This document shows, one piece after another, positions 50,791-63,423 of a stretch of DNA of 64,000 nt. Position 1 is the first letter of the stretch, and every line of letters begins with the position of its first letter. Below the pieces are notes generated by a model. The model searched no databases and was not told the DNA's origin. It saw only the letters and a program-made list of their open reading frames with translations. Source of the DNA: Amblyornis subalaris (taxonomy: Eukaryota > Chordata > Aves > Passeriformes > Ptilonorhynchidae). The stretch is from NCBI GenBank assembly GCA_018881555.1, contig JACAXG010000018.1, positions 7,625,634 through 7,689,633 of the forward strand, in the 5' to 3' direction. The position numbers and the translations under genes are program-made.

Positions 50791-52487
50791 CTGTGGGCCA
50801 GCCAGGATTGGTGCAGCCCTGACCGGTAAGTTCTACNTAAGACTCACTTGCCCTCCATCAATTCCACATTTGCAACACCTCATGCNGACACTCTGGCTTT
50901 TACTAAGCACAGGCAGAGAGATTCCATTGTAACGCAAAAAAAAAAACCACCAGAATCTTCAAAGGATATATCCCAGTCTTTTTCGCCATTAAGATTCAAA
51001 AACTGATTAAAAATAGACTTGTTTTCACGAGCACAAAAAGACTATCCTTGACAAAGGAGACTACCTCTCTGCCTGTTATCAAACCACTGCTCCGGAGCAC
51101 AAGCTGTTCGAGAAGTCCAAAGTGTTTCTTGAAAAGAGCAGAATAGCGTGTTTTTCAGCACTTCAGAAAGTTGCTAGCTTTATATAGTATTTGCAAGGAA
51201 ATTTTGCCAGAAAGTGTTTTGGTAAAATGGCTGAAGTTCTAAGCAGTGGAAAAAGGGATCCTTTAGGACATAGTACACAGCCTTAAAAACCACCTGTCCT
51301 GTCACACTCTTGCCCTCCTTAGAATAAATCCAGTAACTTCTCATTTCAACCAAGAGAAGCAAAGCCGGGAAAGAAGCCAGAGACATACTTCGATGCAAAT
51401 AGGGTCAGGAGACCTTATTGGACAAAATCCTCTTTCTCCCATTTTCCCAAAGATGTTCTGAAAGTCACCAATGCTAATTCTGCTCATTCTACCTACCGAT
51501 GCAAGATGAAAGGGATCAGCATTTGTTGTTTTGACTGAAGCAATTAACTAATATTCAGGATCCGGCTGCAGCTTCCATTCAAAAATATATTGCTTAGGGA
51601 ATTGCATTTGGCTTGAAGGCAATCCTGTTTCATCAAGGGTAGTGTACAAGGTACTCCTTAGTAACAACAAACAAGAATTAAACGTTTTCCTACTTCCGTA
51701 GCCCAACACCTTCCTTTGGGCCTTCGATCATGCTAACAAGTGTTTTGTTTCTGTGGGCTCGAGTTTTTTTAAGCTTTCTCTCAGAATTACATTCTAAATG
51801 CTACTCCAGCTGCCCTGCCTTGCCACCGCTGTCTGTTGTTATGCCTCAGCTGCTTTTGCTCATGGCAACTCACGCACTCGCGAGCACACACACACGTGCC
51901 CACTTCTGTCACACCAGACCAGCAAAACAACACACAGCCAGTTTCATCTGCACTTGGCTGCAAACACTATGTATTTTTAAGGAGGTTCTGACCCAGACTA
52001 CGATAAGAACCTTCTAAAAACTTTCTTTTCCTTAGCTAAAAAAAGGGTCACCACATCTGCCAGCTCCCTCCAGGTTTCATCACAAGCCTGGCACAAAATA
52101 ACATCAGACTGGGCCCTGTTCAGCCATACAGAACACAAGTAATTCCAAATAGGCAATAGCCAATGTGACTTGCCCAAAATGGCCCAAGTTTCTCATCTGA
52201 TCCTCTACCCAAAAGGTGCCTATGTTGTACTTACAGACATTTATATCACAGACATGCTGCTATGTGCTTGTTTTAGAGACAGTTACATCAAAGACATGCA
52301 CTCAGAGGAAAAAAAAATCTGTCTAGTAACTATTTCCGGTGTTTTTAAAGAGTCTTTATTTAAAAAAAAAAGAAAAAACCAAAAGCTTTCCGATCTATTT
52401 AAACATGTAGATGACAAGTATGTTAAATAAAGAAATAAGGCCATGCTCTGAACAGACTCCCAGCCATTTGGCTGCAGTGATCTGTCT
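50791..52487. other. No gene recognised
   Basis: Starts with a 44-base exon-like stretch (50782-50825) ending in CCG/GTAAGTT. A short CA tract and CpGs lie at about 51867-51897. Confidence 0.55.
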
Positions 52488-52768
52488 TTGGGCGCCAGCA
52501 GCGCTCCACCGGCCCTGGGCACGAACCTCGACTTTGCTGCAACCTCCAACCCGGTGCGAGCTGCTGTGGCTTGCGTGACTCCAGCCTGCTTAAAANCAAA
52601 GCTACCAAGGATCAGAGGTGCAGGACAAACTGCCATGACATCGTGGCCTTTTTCTTGACTGCCAGGAGCACAAAAAGGGTTGCATTTTTGTCAGGCCATG
52701 CTATGAAGTCGGGAGGCTACCAAAAGAAGCAGGGGAGAGGGAGAGCGCGGGCGCAGGTGGGCGTGTGG
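52488..52768. promoter_or_regulatory. Small CpG cluster (possible promoter or island remnant)
   Basis: Eight CpGs fall within about 83 bases (52493-52575) and four more in about 17 bases (52746-52762), in DNA where CpG is otherwise scarce. A further CpG-rich spot lies at about 51867-51897. Short unmethylated CpG clusters often mark promoters or enhancers in birds, but no TATA box, initiator or adjoining conserved exon is seen. The overlapping open frames (plus 52571-52777, minus 52283-52636) show no known domain. Confidence 0.4.
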
Positions 52769-55700
52769 AATGGCTAAGGTTGCTTTGGAGCTTCCTTAAC
52801 TTAGCACCTCACAGGGAATTTTCATTTGAACAATTTAGTAAATTAGAATTACATCTTTCTACAGAGCTAGTTTAGTCTATGCTTCAGAGTATCGAGTAGC
52901 AGGGTGGAGCAAACACTGACATACAGCCTAGAATCTTCCTTTTAGTGGGTTTGATACCAAGAAAATACAAAATACAGACCTGGAGAGTTATGTGACTGAA
53001 CATAAAAAGGAGCAGCTCACTGAGCACTGTAGCTATCTAGAAAACACACATAAAAATTCCGAGAAGAACCAAATGAGAAGCAATAGCACAATTTGCTTAC
53101 AATCTGGAATATCAGCAGGATTTTAGTTTGTTGTTTGTGGGTTGCTGGGGTATATGGTACATTACAGTAGAGCATCAGCACTAATTCTACATGGCAGCTC
53201 CTCAGAATACCATCTGCTTCCCCGGTAACTGTTAATATAGTTGTAATTATCTACTTCTAAGCACTTTATTGGGAATATCATTTGCAAATTAATCAACTAC
53301 AGACCGGTAAAACAAATGACATGCTTGTCTGAAAACAACAGCATTATTTCAAATTATTTTCCTGAGGGTTGGGAAATACCAGCCACAGCCAAAGCTGAAA
53401 ACAGGGCAAGGAAAGGTCTACGTTCAGCTTAAAAACACTGATTCTAGCTACATCCACCATGAATTTGTGGGTACATGAACAGATGACTGGTCATCAGGAG
53501 CACTCTCACTTCTGAGTCCCTTTCTCATTGCTGCATACAATCCAAGTTCTTCCAGGACTTTACTCTCTCTGTCTTGGCTTCTTACTTTGATCCAGGCTAC
53601 TCCAGCCTCTCTGCCCTCGATCTCTTCCCTTCTCTATAGTACTCTTGCCACTTTTGCACAGCTCATACTTCTTACTACTGGCTTCTATGTCATTGCTTGC
53701 TTTCTTCAGCAAGGGATTTTTATCTCTGAGTACCCCATCATCATAAAATGATATCCAATCTCAGATCTATGATACAAAGTCAGCACAGGATTTGCTCCTT
53801 CTAATCCCACTTACATGGTCACCATGTTGCAAAACTGAAGGCTGCCAAATGTCAGTAAAATATCAGGTTGAGCTGCGTCTTCTGATAGAATGAAGTAACT
53901 TTAATTATCTGAGAGATGTTTGTATGAGGAGTTATGAGAACCACACAAAAGCACTGTCCTCACTGAAGTTTCCAATAACCTATTAGGAAAATGAATTTAG
54001 AGGAGCACAATAAGCAACCAGGCTGCTATCAGTTTACTCATGCAGATACCATAAATAGCCCTTCCATGATAATGCTGTTGAGCAAGTGATTTTTAAAATC
54101 ACTTAACTCATAATTCTTGAAATATTAGAAGCCTTGCAAAGTTAATACAATATTCTAGCTCAATGAACAAGCAATACGTAAGGCATGTTTTCTGTGGCAT
54201 CTGTTTGCAGTGTCCTTTGTTTGACAGTAGGTCTAAGTGAAGCACTGTCAAATGGCAGACAGTGGGGTAAGCTGATCGATAATTGTGGAGTGTCATTTCT
54301 ACATTCATGGTTGAAAGCTCACAAATAAAAGCAAACAGGTTATCTGCTCTGTGATATAAGTGTCCTCAGATCACTGTATTCCAGCATCTCAGCACTTTTC
54401 TTATGCTTTTCCCATCAGTGCCTCTATCATCTATTAATGCAACGATCAAGGTTAAAAGCAAAAAGAAAGTACATTGTTTGGGGAGAAAAATTAAATTAAT
54501 TTCTTCAGAGTGATAACTTCTGTGTATTGCTTCAGTATGTGCAGAACCAGCTCTTTGAGCAAAAAATCCTGGTTTTTGACTTCAGATATATGGATCTATT
54601 TTATGTTTCTTCAGCTGTACAGTATTCAAGGACCCAAATGTAACTTTATTAAATAACAGTTCATAGTAATAAGAGTTTATGTTCTTTAAAAAATTGAGGT
54701 CCTTGAACAGAAATCCACTCAAGAATCAAAGCGGCTGACAAACAACTCGGCTGGTAAAACTCTGCAACTAAAAGGATTTCTCTTCTTTCTCACTGGTGTT
54801 CAAGTGAGCAAGAGAATTGTCACCTATCATCAAGGCTGAACAGCTACTACTAACTGCTACTTTTGTGCATGATGAACCTTTTCTTAAGGGTTACAGATAC
54901 TTGACTCCAACAGCAGGCATTTCATAGTAACTGTAATAAAATGGTATTCTACCTGTGGCAGTCCATGCATAATGAACTGGAACTTTGTGTATGATTCATC
55001 ACCTCTGCTTTTAATATTTCATTAAACTTCCTAAAATAGTCTGGAAAATTGGTGTGAAACTTCATCCAAACCTTTCAAATTTTTACATTGTTTTACAGAC
55101 ATACTTATAAAGTATATGCATTTGATTTTATTCATAGAAGGCTATGTTCTTTCAGTAGTATGATAAACACCTTGAGAAAACCTAATTGTTTTTTAACAAA
55201 TCATGCAGCCTCTCTCGTAGATAGCAGGTTTCTGTGAATGTCAGCTAATGCAAAATTTTTGCCAGATCCATGAATAAATGGCTCAAAAGTTATTACCATC
55301 TGCAAAGAGCATGCGGTAAAGATTTATTTTTTTTCTTTAGCAAACTGGGTATTTAGAGTATGTGTTCGTTATAGTATATAAAATTTGGCTGGTTTTTGGG
55401 AACTCATTGCACTCTACAGGATAAAACAACACAAAGTTAGATGTTTATTGTTTTCAAGGGCCTATGTCAGTAGACGTCAATTAGTATCTGGCCCATGAAC
55501 GGTTTTTCACGTATTGCTGAGACGGAAGCTGTAAGTTTTGAGCACAGGCTGCTGGAGAATAACATCTGTAAGATAACGACCTCTGCACAGAAGTCTAAAT
55601 CACATCTTATGTCCCACTTACATATGAAAACTTCAGCTCATTACATGAGAATTAGCAACCTTAGTGAGATCTCTATTTCTTGCACTAAATATGCCTTCCC

Positions 55701-58695
55701 AACTACTGTGGATCACAACCTTCTTTTCTCTCATCCTAAATAAATTTTACTACTTATTACATCTTCACTTGTCCTCTACTTAGTGCTGTGCTGAGGCATT
55801 AAACAGCACTGCATGGCAGTGAGCAATTCTTGACCTTCTTTCTACTACCCAAAGTAGCGCAACGGTTAGGAAAACACCTCCCCAGAGAGTCAAAATTTCA
55901 TACAAACTTGGCAATTCTTTTTCTGATGTATTTATTCATAGGAAACAGGTCATTTCATAATCTAAATGTGGTTCTCAAGCAACCCAACTTCTAAAATTCT
56001 AATTAAAATTTTCAACCTAAATGGGCAATGGAAAGAAAGGAAAGGGTGGCCCCATTTTCTTCTTATTTCCAAAGCATCACTAAAAATAAACAAGCACAAG
56101 AAATTGGAAGAAATGTGAGAACACTGGAGATCTGACACCAGCACAGCACAAGAATTCAGAGCTAAGATAAATGCTCTAACCTTAATGCACCTTCACGGTG
56201 CCTCGTCATCTGCAGGGATCTTTGAACAATGAGTGCTTCTGCATAACATTGAACAGAAATACCTTGAGTGGATGTAATAAGGCAAATTAAAGTTGCAAGG
56301 GCAGCTCGAGCTCANAGTGATTGGGGTTTTGTCCACTGGACATTTGCCTTTGAGATCCTTTTCCTGTGCAGGGTTAATTTTGCACGGAAATGTAATGGCC
56401 TGCTGTGAGAACATCATGGCCACAGCCCATAGAAGGAGCTAAGAGGATGGCAGATTGTCCGGTCTGCCTTGGCCAATCCACCTTGTGCCCATTTCCACAC
56501 CTTTTGCTTGCAAGAAGCACCGTTGTGAATTGTGATTTGCCACGCTGAGCTCACAGGAGTTCAGGTGGCAGAAAGAGGTACATCATTTCCAAGCTTAACT
56601 TGAATCAGTCCTGAAAAATCCTCCTGCTAGTTTTCTCTAATATTTCTTTGCTAGTAGCAGGGCTTTTCTGCTGCATAGAACATCTCTTCTGTTCTCTTGA
56701 GCTTCTGCTCACTTTATAGCAACACCTTCAAGGCTCCCTGAGGTTGCTCTTTGTGAAACAAGACATATTCTGAGTGGGCACAGACATCTTTGCTAGCTCT
56801 CACACTGCATCTTACTCATTTCCTTGCTCCACTGTGGTTCTAACCTTCTTTCAGATTAAGTGCAATTTACATCTCTTTAACTAGACATATTGGTGTTATT
56901 ACCATTGCAGTCCTATTGATTGCAATGCTGCACTTAGCATCACTGTTCCAATTTTATCATCCTTAGTCATTCTTGCATGACTGTGTATTTATGTATGAGT
57001 TCTATTATTTAAATTAGCATATAACATTAGAAAGGAAGCATGACAGAATTAAAACAAACTGAAAAGCACAAAAGGATGATACCAACATGCTGAAAATAAT
57101 GCCCTCCTTTTCTTGGATATATCAGCACTCAGTTATTTCGATTTCTCTTATAGGGAATGCTGTTATTGGTTACTTTGAGACATTATAGCTATAAAACAAT
57201 GTAATCAACTTTGAAAACAGGGGAGTGTTTATTTTTAAGTTTCACATTCTGCTCTACGGTACAACACAAAAAGGCAAAGAAAACGTTCTGAGTAGATATA
57301 TCTGTAAAGTACTACAAGGACTTGTGACAGCTAGTGTTTACCAGTGACAGACAGAGTAAGACAAACACTGCTGAAAACAAAATACAGTTATTTCTACCAT
57401 TAACTAAGAAATTATGAGCTTATAGTCTGGAAAAATAGTCTAGAACTTCTGTGGACTGTGCAAAGGTAGCAATAANGTATCACAACATCAATCAGACTCC
57501 ATCACCCCATTAGGTATTTCATGTACAACACGTGAGAGCAAAGACAATCATTCCTCTGAACCACAGGCCAGAGGTTTCATCCAATACCTGAAGTACAACA
57601 AAACAGGTTTTTCTAAATTTGTCACGTGTCAGCTAAGCCTGCTCCCACCTTTACCTCAACTCTTCCTGTCTACACTATTCCATTCTTCCTTTTACAGTAA
57701 AATTCACACCGAAACTATATGTCACAGAATACTGACTGAACCTTTCCAGGGCCCCCAATTCTGACATGGTTGCTACTACTTTTTAATTGCCCTGCAAAAC
57801 TGAAGAAAAAGCTTATGATAGTTCCAAGTGCTCACAGGTTTATTGACCAGCTTGAATTACAGTACCTGTGTTCCTCTGTATGTTAGAATTCTCTCAGTAC
57901 AGCTCACAATGAACCAAGCAGAGACTACTCCCATTCCTGTACTGTAACCTAGTACACTCATAATTCCATGATTCCATTAAAAATAAATACCTGGCTTTCC
58001 CCTGAGGCCCAAAGTGACTTATCTTAGTCAGTCAGTCAAAGAAGAAGCAACACTATTTTGCCTTTTGAAAAAAATATTTTTTGCTCAAATGGTCATGGAG
58101 TATTTGATAACTCAAATAAGAAGATACAGATATGGCACATAAAAATTCAGTAACTGCTGTAATCCATAAGCAGGCCATTCAGCAAATCCACTTTCATTAA
58201 TTAAGAGAAGGAAGTGTTATTTCTTAAGACAGATGCAAAATGACAGTCACATGTCCTTACTTCCTGTTAACATCTTGATCCAATCTGGGTAAAAATAGTA
58301 TGTCTCGTCTCTTTTAAACAAACAAAAACCCCACTTATGACCAGTTGGTGGTCTGACAGCATTTGAATTTTAATGAAAAATGTACTTTCACAGCCAACAA
58401 GGCCAACCAAAGTCAGTCCATAAGTGGTCTCAAGACCGGCTTTTGCTTTAAAAGCCCTGCTGTTCCTTTCGATGTGGATGGTTACAAAGCTTACACACAT
58501 TATTGCTTAATGCTCCCAGCAGGGCTGGGGCCTAACAAATGCTTGGGCTTTCCATTTACAGCCAGAAGGGAGACAACAGATCAGCTTTTTTAAGTTGTAA
58601 TACAGGTTCTTGTAAGTCACTAAGATATGAGAACTGGAAAGAGAAAGTGAGATGTCAAGAAGGTTAACTATCAGCTCCCTGTGTACTTAGAAGTT
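52769..58695. other. AT-rich DNA, no gene recognised
   Basis: The emptiest part of the window: short frames only, no recognised repeat. The tRNA-like phrase AGCGCAACGGTTAGGA near 55857 was considered and rejected. Confidence 0.6.
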
Positions 58696-58717
58696 GTTAC
58701 CCACCTTAGTGGGTAAC
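58696..58717. repeat. Short perfect hairpin, 9-bp stem, 4-nt loop
   Basis: GTTACCCAC - CTTA - GTGGGTAAC at 58696-58717. The stem is perfect and contains four G-C pairs. No function is implied by context. Confidence 0.85.
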
Positions 58718-59004
58718 CTGACGGTTAACATTTTAAAGCACCACAAAAAGGAATAATGAATATATGTGTAAAAACAGACGTTTAAGAGATCAGACCTTCC
58801 TCCTCATGCTGTCCATCACTCTACTCATTCTCTCTTTCCCAAAGCACATATTTTTCACAGAACCATAAGGAACTACCACTTCAGAGCATCTTCACCAAGC
58901 TACAACGAAAAGCCTGAACAATCATCCAGTGATTTAGCCTCTCCTAGCATCTATTGCATTCTTGTAGTGCTCTTCCCCTGAATGGGGGCTAGCAGTGGCT
59001 CGTG

Positions 59005-59349
59005 ATGTTTGGCATCAAGCTCATCCCAGACGAGGCGCACACCTCTGCAGAGTGGTTCGAATCTGCCTCTCCGCATGACGAGCTGCCAACACCCATGCAC
59101 ATCCCATCGACCCTGCCCAAGCTCGCCAGGACCNTGTGTAGGACTGTGAGGAGCAAAGTGGGCCAGCTGCAACTAGTGGAAAAGACAATACAACACCTTA
59201 TACAACACNATGGTCAGCTTTGGAGAGAAAGGCCTGTTCTGACAAAAAGACAAAATGTCTTCAGAACAAACATGTTTCAGCCCCCATTCATATCCGTAAA
59301 CTTACCTTTTCAATTCCCTCCAGGCACAACAAAACAAAACAACTCGTAA
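59005..59349 (+). other. GC-rich, coding-like open segment (possible exon or retrocopy fragment)
   Basis: From an ATG at 59005 the plus frame is open to 59349. In the first part (59005-59133), 32 of 43 codons that I counted end in G or C, much higher than the local base composition, and the segment holds about eight CpGs. The peptide starts MFGIKLIPDEAHTSAEWFES and contains a Pro-rich stretch (PTPMHIPSTLPKL). After about 59150 the composition falls back to AT-rich and the peptide becomes Gln/Thr-rich, so the meaningful part may end there. An in-frame TAG lies four codons before the ATG, and a CAG at 58993-58995 could be an acceptor. The minus strand is also open (58951-59172), with a weaker third-position bias. 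I do not recognise the protein; an exon, retrocopy fragment, unlisted repeat or GC-rich chance frame are all possible. Two n characters (59134 and 59209) fall inside. Confidence 0.3.
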
Positions 59350-59389
59350 CTTCACCAAAAAGAAAGGGAGTCATAATCCCGTTTTTTAA

Positions 59390-59423
59390 TTTTCTTCTTT
59401 TTTTTTTTCTTTTTTTTTTTTTT
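59390..59423. repeat. Poly-T/pyrimidine tract
   Basis: A 34-base run of only T and C, mostly T, directly 5' of an AAACC stretch. Read on the minus strand it is a poly-A tract, but no polyadenylation signal or recognisable retroposed body lies beside it on the higher-coordinate side. Confidence 0.92.
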
Positions 59424-62400
59424 AAACCAAACAGCTCAACAGGGAGAACATTTCAAAACACAGGGACACACTCAGGAGGAATTCAAACAGATCTAACCTA
59501 GATGCTCATGACAGACCAAAATCTGGCCTGACATAGGAATGATGGAGGTTCAGCATTTAATAGTTTGGTAAATCAGAAAGACAGGAAAGAGCTGATCCAT
59601 ATAATCCAATGAATGTCAGGATCAGGATTTAAAACTCAGTCCAGCACATAACTAAAAGACAATGTAACGGCAGAAGCAGCAGAGGAGTATGTTCTGCACA
59701 AAGCTAGTACAGGTTAGTACCTCAGCTGTGTAATTATCCTCTAAGCTATTCATACTCTGAGAGANTCATCAAAAATAAAGCACAGAAGTATAGAGGGTGT
59801 TCACTAGTTTATGACATAAACCGGACAAGCATCCGCGCGGACAACGCAGGACAAGCTGTCCAGGTCTTGCCTTGATTTTGAAAAGACATTCATGTCTACA
59901 CAACAGACAGCAAGGTTAGTTAATAAAAATACATCTCATCATACAGCAGGTCAAAATGACTGATGTATGACAAAACAGATTTGATAAATTGAGTTAGTAA
60001 TCTTCACAAAGTTAATTTGGCATTCATAACAACTCAGAATTTATATTTGCACTACCTGATGGAGGGCAGCTTGTATTACTATTATTAACAAAATACCAAC
60101 AACTGATTGAGCCTCCAAGTCAATTCTATTTACAGTTCGTCATTCCATTACAGCAAAGCAGCACTGGCAGAGACACAAGAAAAAGACTTCATCTTTATAA
60201 AGATCATTTTTTACATACAAGCACAGACAGGCAAACACAAGCACATTTTTTTAATAAAGGAAGGAGGTACTACAAATTAAAGAAGTATCTGACAGCTGAA
60301 ATGGAGAATTATATAATTTTACACTAATTCAAACTGGACATCAAAGTGTGCACTGTGGAAGTACAGTCTACACATTGAAGAAAATGAACTCCGTGACATC
60401 GCAACCTCATCCAACGCAGCAGAGGGTCNCCAGAAAGTTGTTTTCTGGGATATCTGCAGACATCTAACAGCACAGTAAGAGGTGAAATACTTTCCTATGA
60501 AGGTAAGACACAGGACTTTCTATCCACAACCTTTTAACATGTTAATAAGACAGCAGGTAGTATTAAAGTAGGAGAAAATGCGAAGTGGGATCCAACTCCA
60601 TAACCTTTTATTAGTCAGTCATATTGCATGCCATCCAGAATCTTCTCAGAGGAAGGTTAACACACTAAGAGTCCAATTAGTTAAGGAAATATGCTTAAAT
60701 TGTGGGTTGCCACTGAAACACAGCAACTTTCATTGCAGAGNTAGTAGCTAGAAGGGTAGCACTTTTCCGCCATATGCATAGCATATGCATCTGTTAAGAT
60801 TCGCTGAAGCACTTGGGTTTGGTTTTTTTTACAAGAACCACAAACCAAAATCCACTAATAAAAGAGTAAAATTTAAAATTTAATATTAATCTTATTCACA
60901 ACTGAAATTTGGAGGTTCCAACAACTCTTCTTCAGCAGGGAATCAATTCAGGATTTACAGAAGCTATGGTTTTGGCAAACCCTCACAGAGTACAGTGTAC
61001 TGAAGGTACTCTTCACAGACTATCAGGAGATCATGATGCCCTTGGNAGTCTCTCTAATCAACAATAAACTGCTTTTACAATTGAAAATGCACCCTCAAAG
61101 CCTGGTGACACTATGGATACGTCAATTCCTGATCCACATGCTTCATTGTATGCAATGTCTTTGGAAATCAAGGGCAACAACAACCTGGAAAATATTTTTC
61201 AACATTTGGACTGTTGCCACCAAATCAATAATGGTGGAACAAAATGAATTACAAGATTCCACAGCTTCAATCACAGAAGAAGTAGAGAGTAAGCCAAAAA
61301 GAGAAACCACAACTTGCATTGACAGACTAGTTGGACAGAATTGTATGTAGACTTGGATCTAATTAAATGAGACTAAGGACAAAAGGGAGGTAAAATCATT
61401 TGATAGCCTGCATGGAATTGGTCAACACAAAAGAGTACTCAGCTCCTGAAATATTTAAGTAATTTCTCTTGATCAGGCCAGAGGATTGACATGACCTCCA
61501 TGCCTGAAGGACAAGCAATGAATGACACANGGAAAGGAGAAGGCTTAACTATCAAGATTATTATGACTTCCTTGAAAAGCTTTTCCACAGGACTCAGGTT
61601 TTCAACACTTCAGGAACACGGGTTCAAAATTATTTAGGGAAGATTCAAATTGGAGAAGCTGCAAAATACACATACGTGAAACACAGCAGTTTTCTCCAAA
61701 AAGAAATTATGTGCACTGCTTTTCTATGTCTGTATTAAACATTTCTGCCTTGTCAAGCCTCAGCTCCGTCAGCAGCCAGCTCCTCTTACTTGCCCTTCAC
61801 TAGCTTCCCCCTTCGGCAACAACAAACATGGAATAAGCAAGAACACCATATTGGACAGCAGCATGTTTGGCTCAGGTCAGAGGGGAGCAGCCCACATGCT
61901 GGAGATCCTCTGGGGAGGAAGAAACTTGTACAGATTACAGTGCTGTCTAGCAGAGAACTAGATAGCTTCCTCTTATCACAAACACAGCCTTAAAAAAGAT
62001 CAATCCAGCAAAATGGATTTACAAAATGGCTGAATTTGTTCTCTGAGTATCTTTAACCCATCCCTAGAACTACATACTCTGACTTACATTCTATGGTCAG
62101 CTTTAGCATCAGCTATAGCTTTAAAATACTGCATTTTTCCACTGTTCTCTAAAATTTTTTAAGTGGTATTGTTGAGGATATAGTGCTCATTTTACCATTG
62201 ATGCTGCTTCTGTAAACCAAACATATCTGGAATAAGGAAGTCCAGCATCAGTGCTGAACTGATCCTTGTGGGAACAATGACTCGTGCTTACACCTGTATG
62301 ACTGCTGGGTACACTAGAGAACATTACATTAAACTTTCATGGCTGGCGCTTAGGTCAAAGAAACCGCAGTGAGCTACAATACAATCTGCTGCTTTTTCGT

Positions 62401-63040
62401 AAATGCACAGGGAGCCAGGCAAGCACTCATTACCATTTACAAACACAGACTCAAAATGCATATAAGTGATACTGAGACATTTGAAACACACTTCCAACGA
62501 CAACAGACAGGGACAGTAATTTTAACCTTGCATTACTGAGTCATGATTTCCAAACATGATTTGCCATCTTTTGCTTCCATCTTTTCCTTACAAAAAGAAT
62601 AAACTGTCCAAATAAGGTTGATAGCTTTAAAATCAAAAGTAACAAGCAAAATAGTGCCTAGTAGACTAAACTAAATACATGACTCTCCAAATATCCTTTA
62701 CTCTTTCCAGCTGCATTCATTAAAGGATACCGCTAGCTCTAATACAGGAAATTATAGACCTTCTGTGAGAAATGTATGTCAGGTGCCAAAAGCATTTAAA
62801 TTCTATCTTCTTCCAATTCATGAAGCTTATTGTAGCATTGTATTGTTGCATTATTAGATTTATGCATTTAGCAAGCAAGCATATTATAAGAGTGGCTGTG
62901 AGTAATTACTCTTTTCTAACAGCAGGAAACACAGTATTGTCCATGCTATGTCATTTTTATGAGAAAAACAGTCTGTTTTTTAAAAGAGATTTCAATGTTT
63001 ATAAAAACATCCAAATATCTCATTTATTAATAAATCACAG
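59424..63040. other. AT-rich DNA, no gene recognised
   Basis: Apart from the exon-like 60460-60502, holds a direct repeat of CATATGCAT at 60771-60790 and a 105-codon plus frame at 61033-61350 without a known domain. Confidence 0.55.
60460..60502 (+). other. Candidate 43-base exon (unrecognised)
   Basis: Acceptor-like TTTTCTGGGATATCTGCAG ends at 60459 and a strong donor TGAAG/GTAAGA starts at 60503. Frame 1 across it is open (TSNSTVRGEILSYE). At 43 bases it carries little statistical weight. Confidence 0.15.
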
Positions 63041-63080
63041 CCCTAACACGGAGGAAGAGCAAAACAGACAGACACTCAAG
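63041..63080 (+). other. Candidate 40-base exon with strong donor (unrecognised)
   Basis: TAATAAATCACAG (ending 63040) followed by 40 bases and then CTCAAG/GTAAGTG (GT at 63081). One frame is open (PNTEEEQNRQTLK). The upstream pyrimidine tract is mediocre, the donor excellent. It may pair with the acceptor at 63423. Confidence 0.18.
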
Positions 63081-63423
63081 GTAAGTGACATAACTCCTTC
63101 ATTACAGCATATTGATTATCAGACGTCATTCAGAAAAGCTTATTTATGTACTGACATCACATTCATGTGGGACATATGTCTTGCAGGACACATTTTTAAA
63201 TGNCATTTTGAAAACCAGGAAATCCAAAGATAGTTTCTTATTCTTCGTAACTTTGTAGTCTGTCCTCTTGAAATGGTCACCATATGTATGGTATGTTCTG
63301 TCAGGAAATCATGGTGACGGAACATTTGATTAGTCTAATTGCTTAATGGTTGTGCCAGCATGCTCAACTTTGCATGTGGAGTCTTGCAGAGAATGTTCTC
63401 AACCCCAAAATCTTCTTTTCCAG

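Noticed and set aside
55853..55872. tRNA-like phrase AGCGCAACGGTTAGGA
   Set aside because: No B box downstream and no cloverleaf; SINE similarity too weak.
59054..59063. GGTTCGAATC, a pol III B-box-like word
   Set aside because: No A box at tRNA spacing, no acceptor-stem complement and a mismatched T stem; not a tRNA gene.
58951..59172. Minus-strand frame with a VWDELD-like word reminiscent of Tc1/mariner transposases
   Set aside because: The neighbouring DxNPIE-type context is absent, and the plus frame has the stronger third-position bias.
59297..59310. Minus-strand donor-like AAAAG/GTAAGTTT
   Set aside because: The upstream minus sequence offers no convincing acceptor and open exon.
61033..61350. 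105-codon frame with partly protein-like text in two registers
   Set aside because: No motif, Thr/Lys-rich end, an n near the start and multiple stops in the alternative register.
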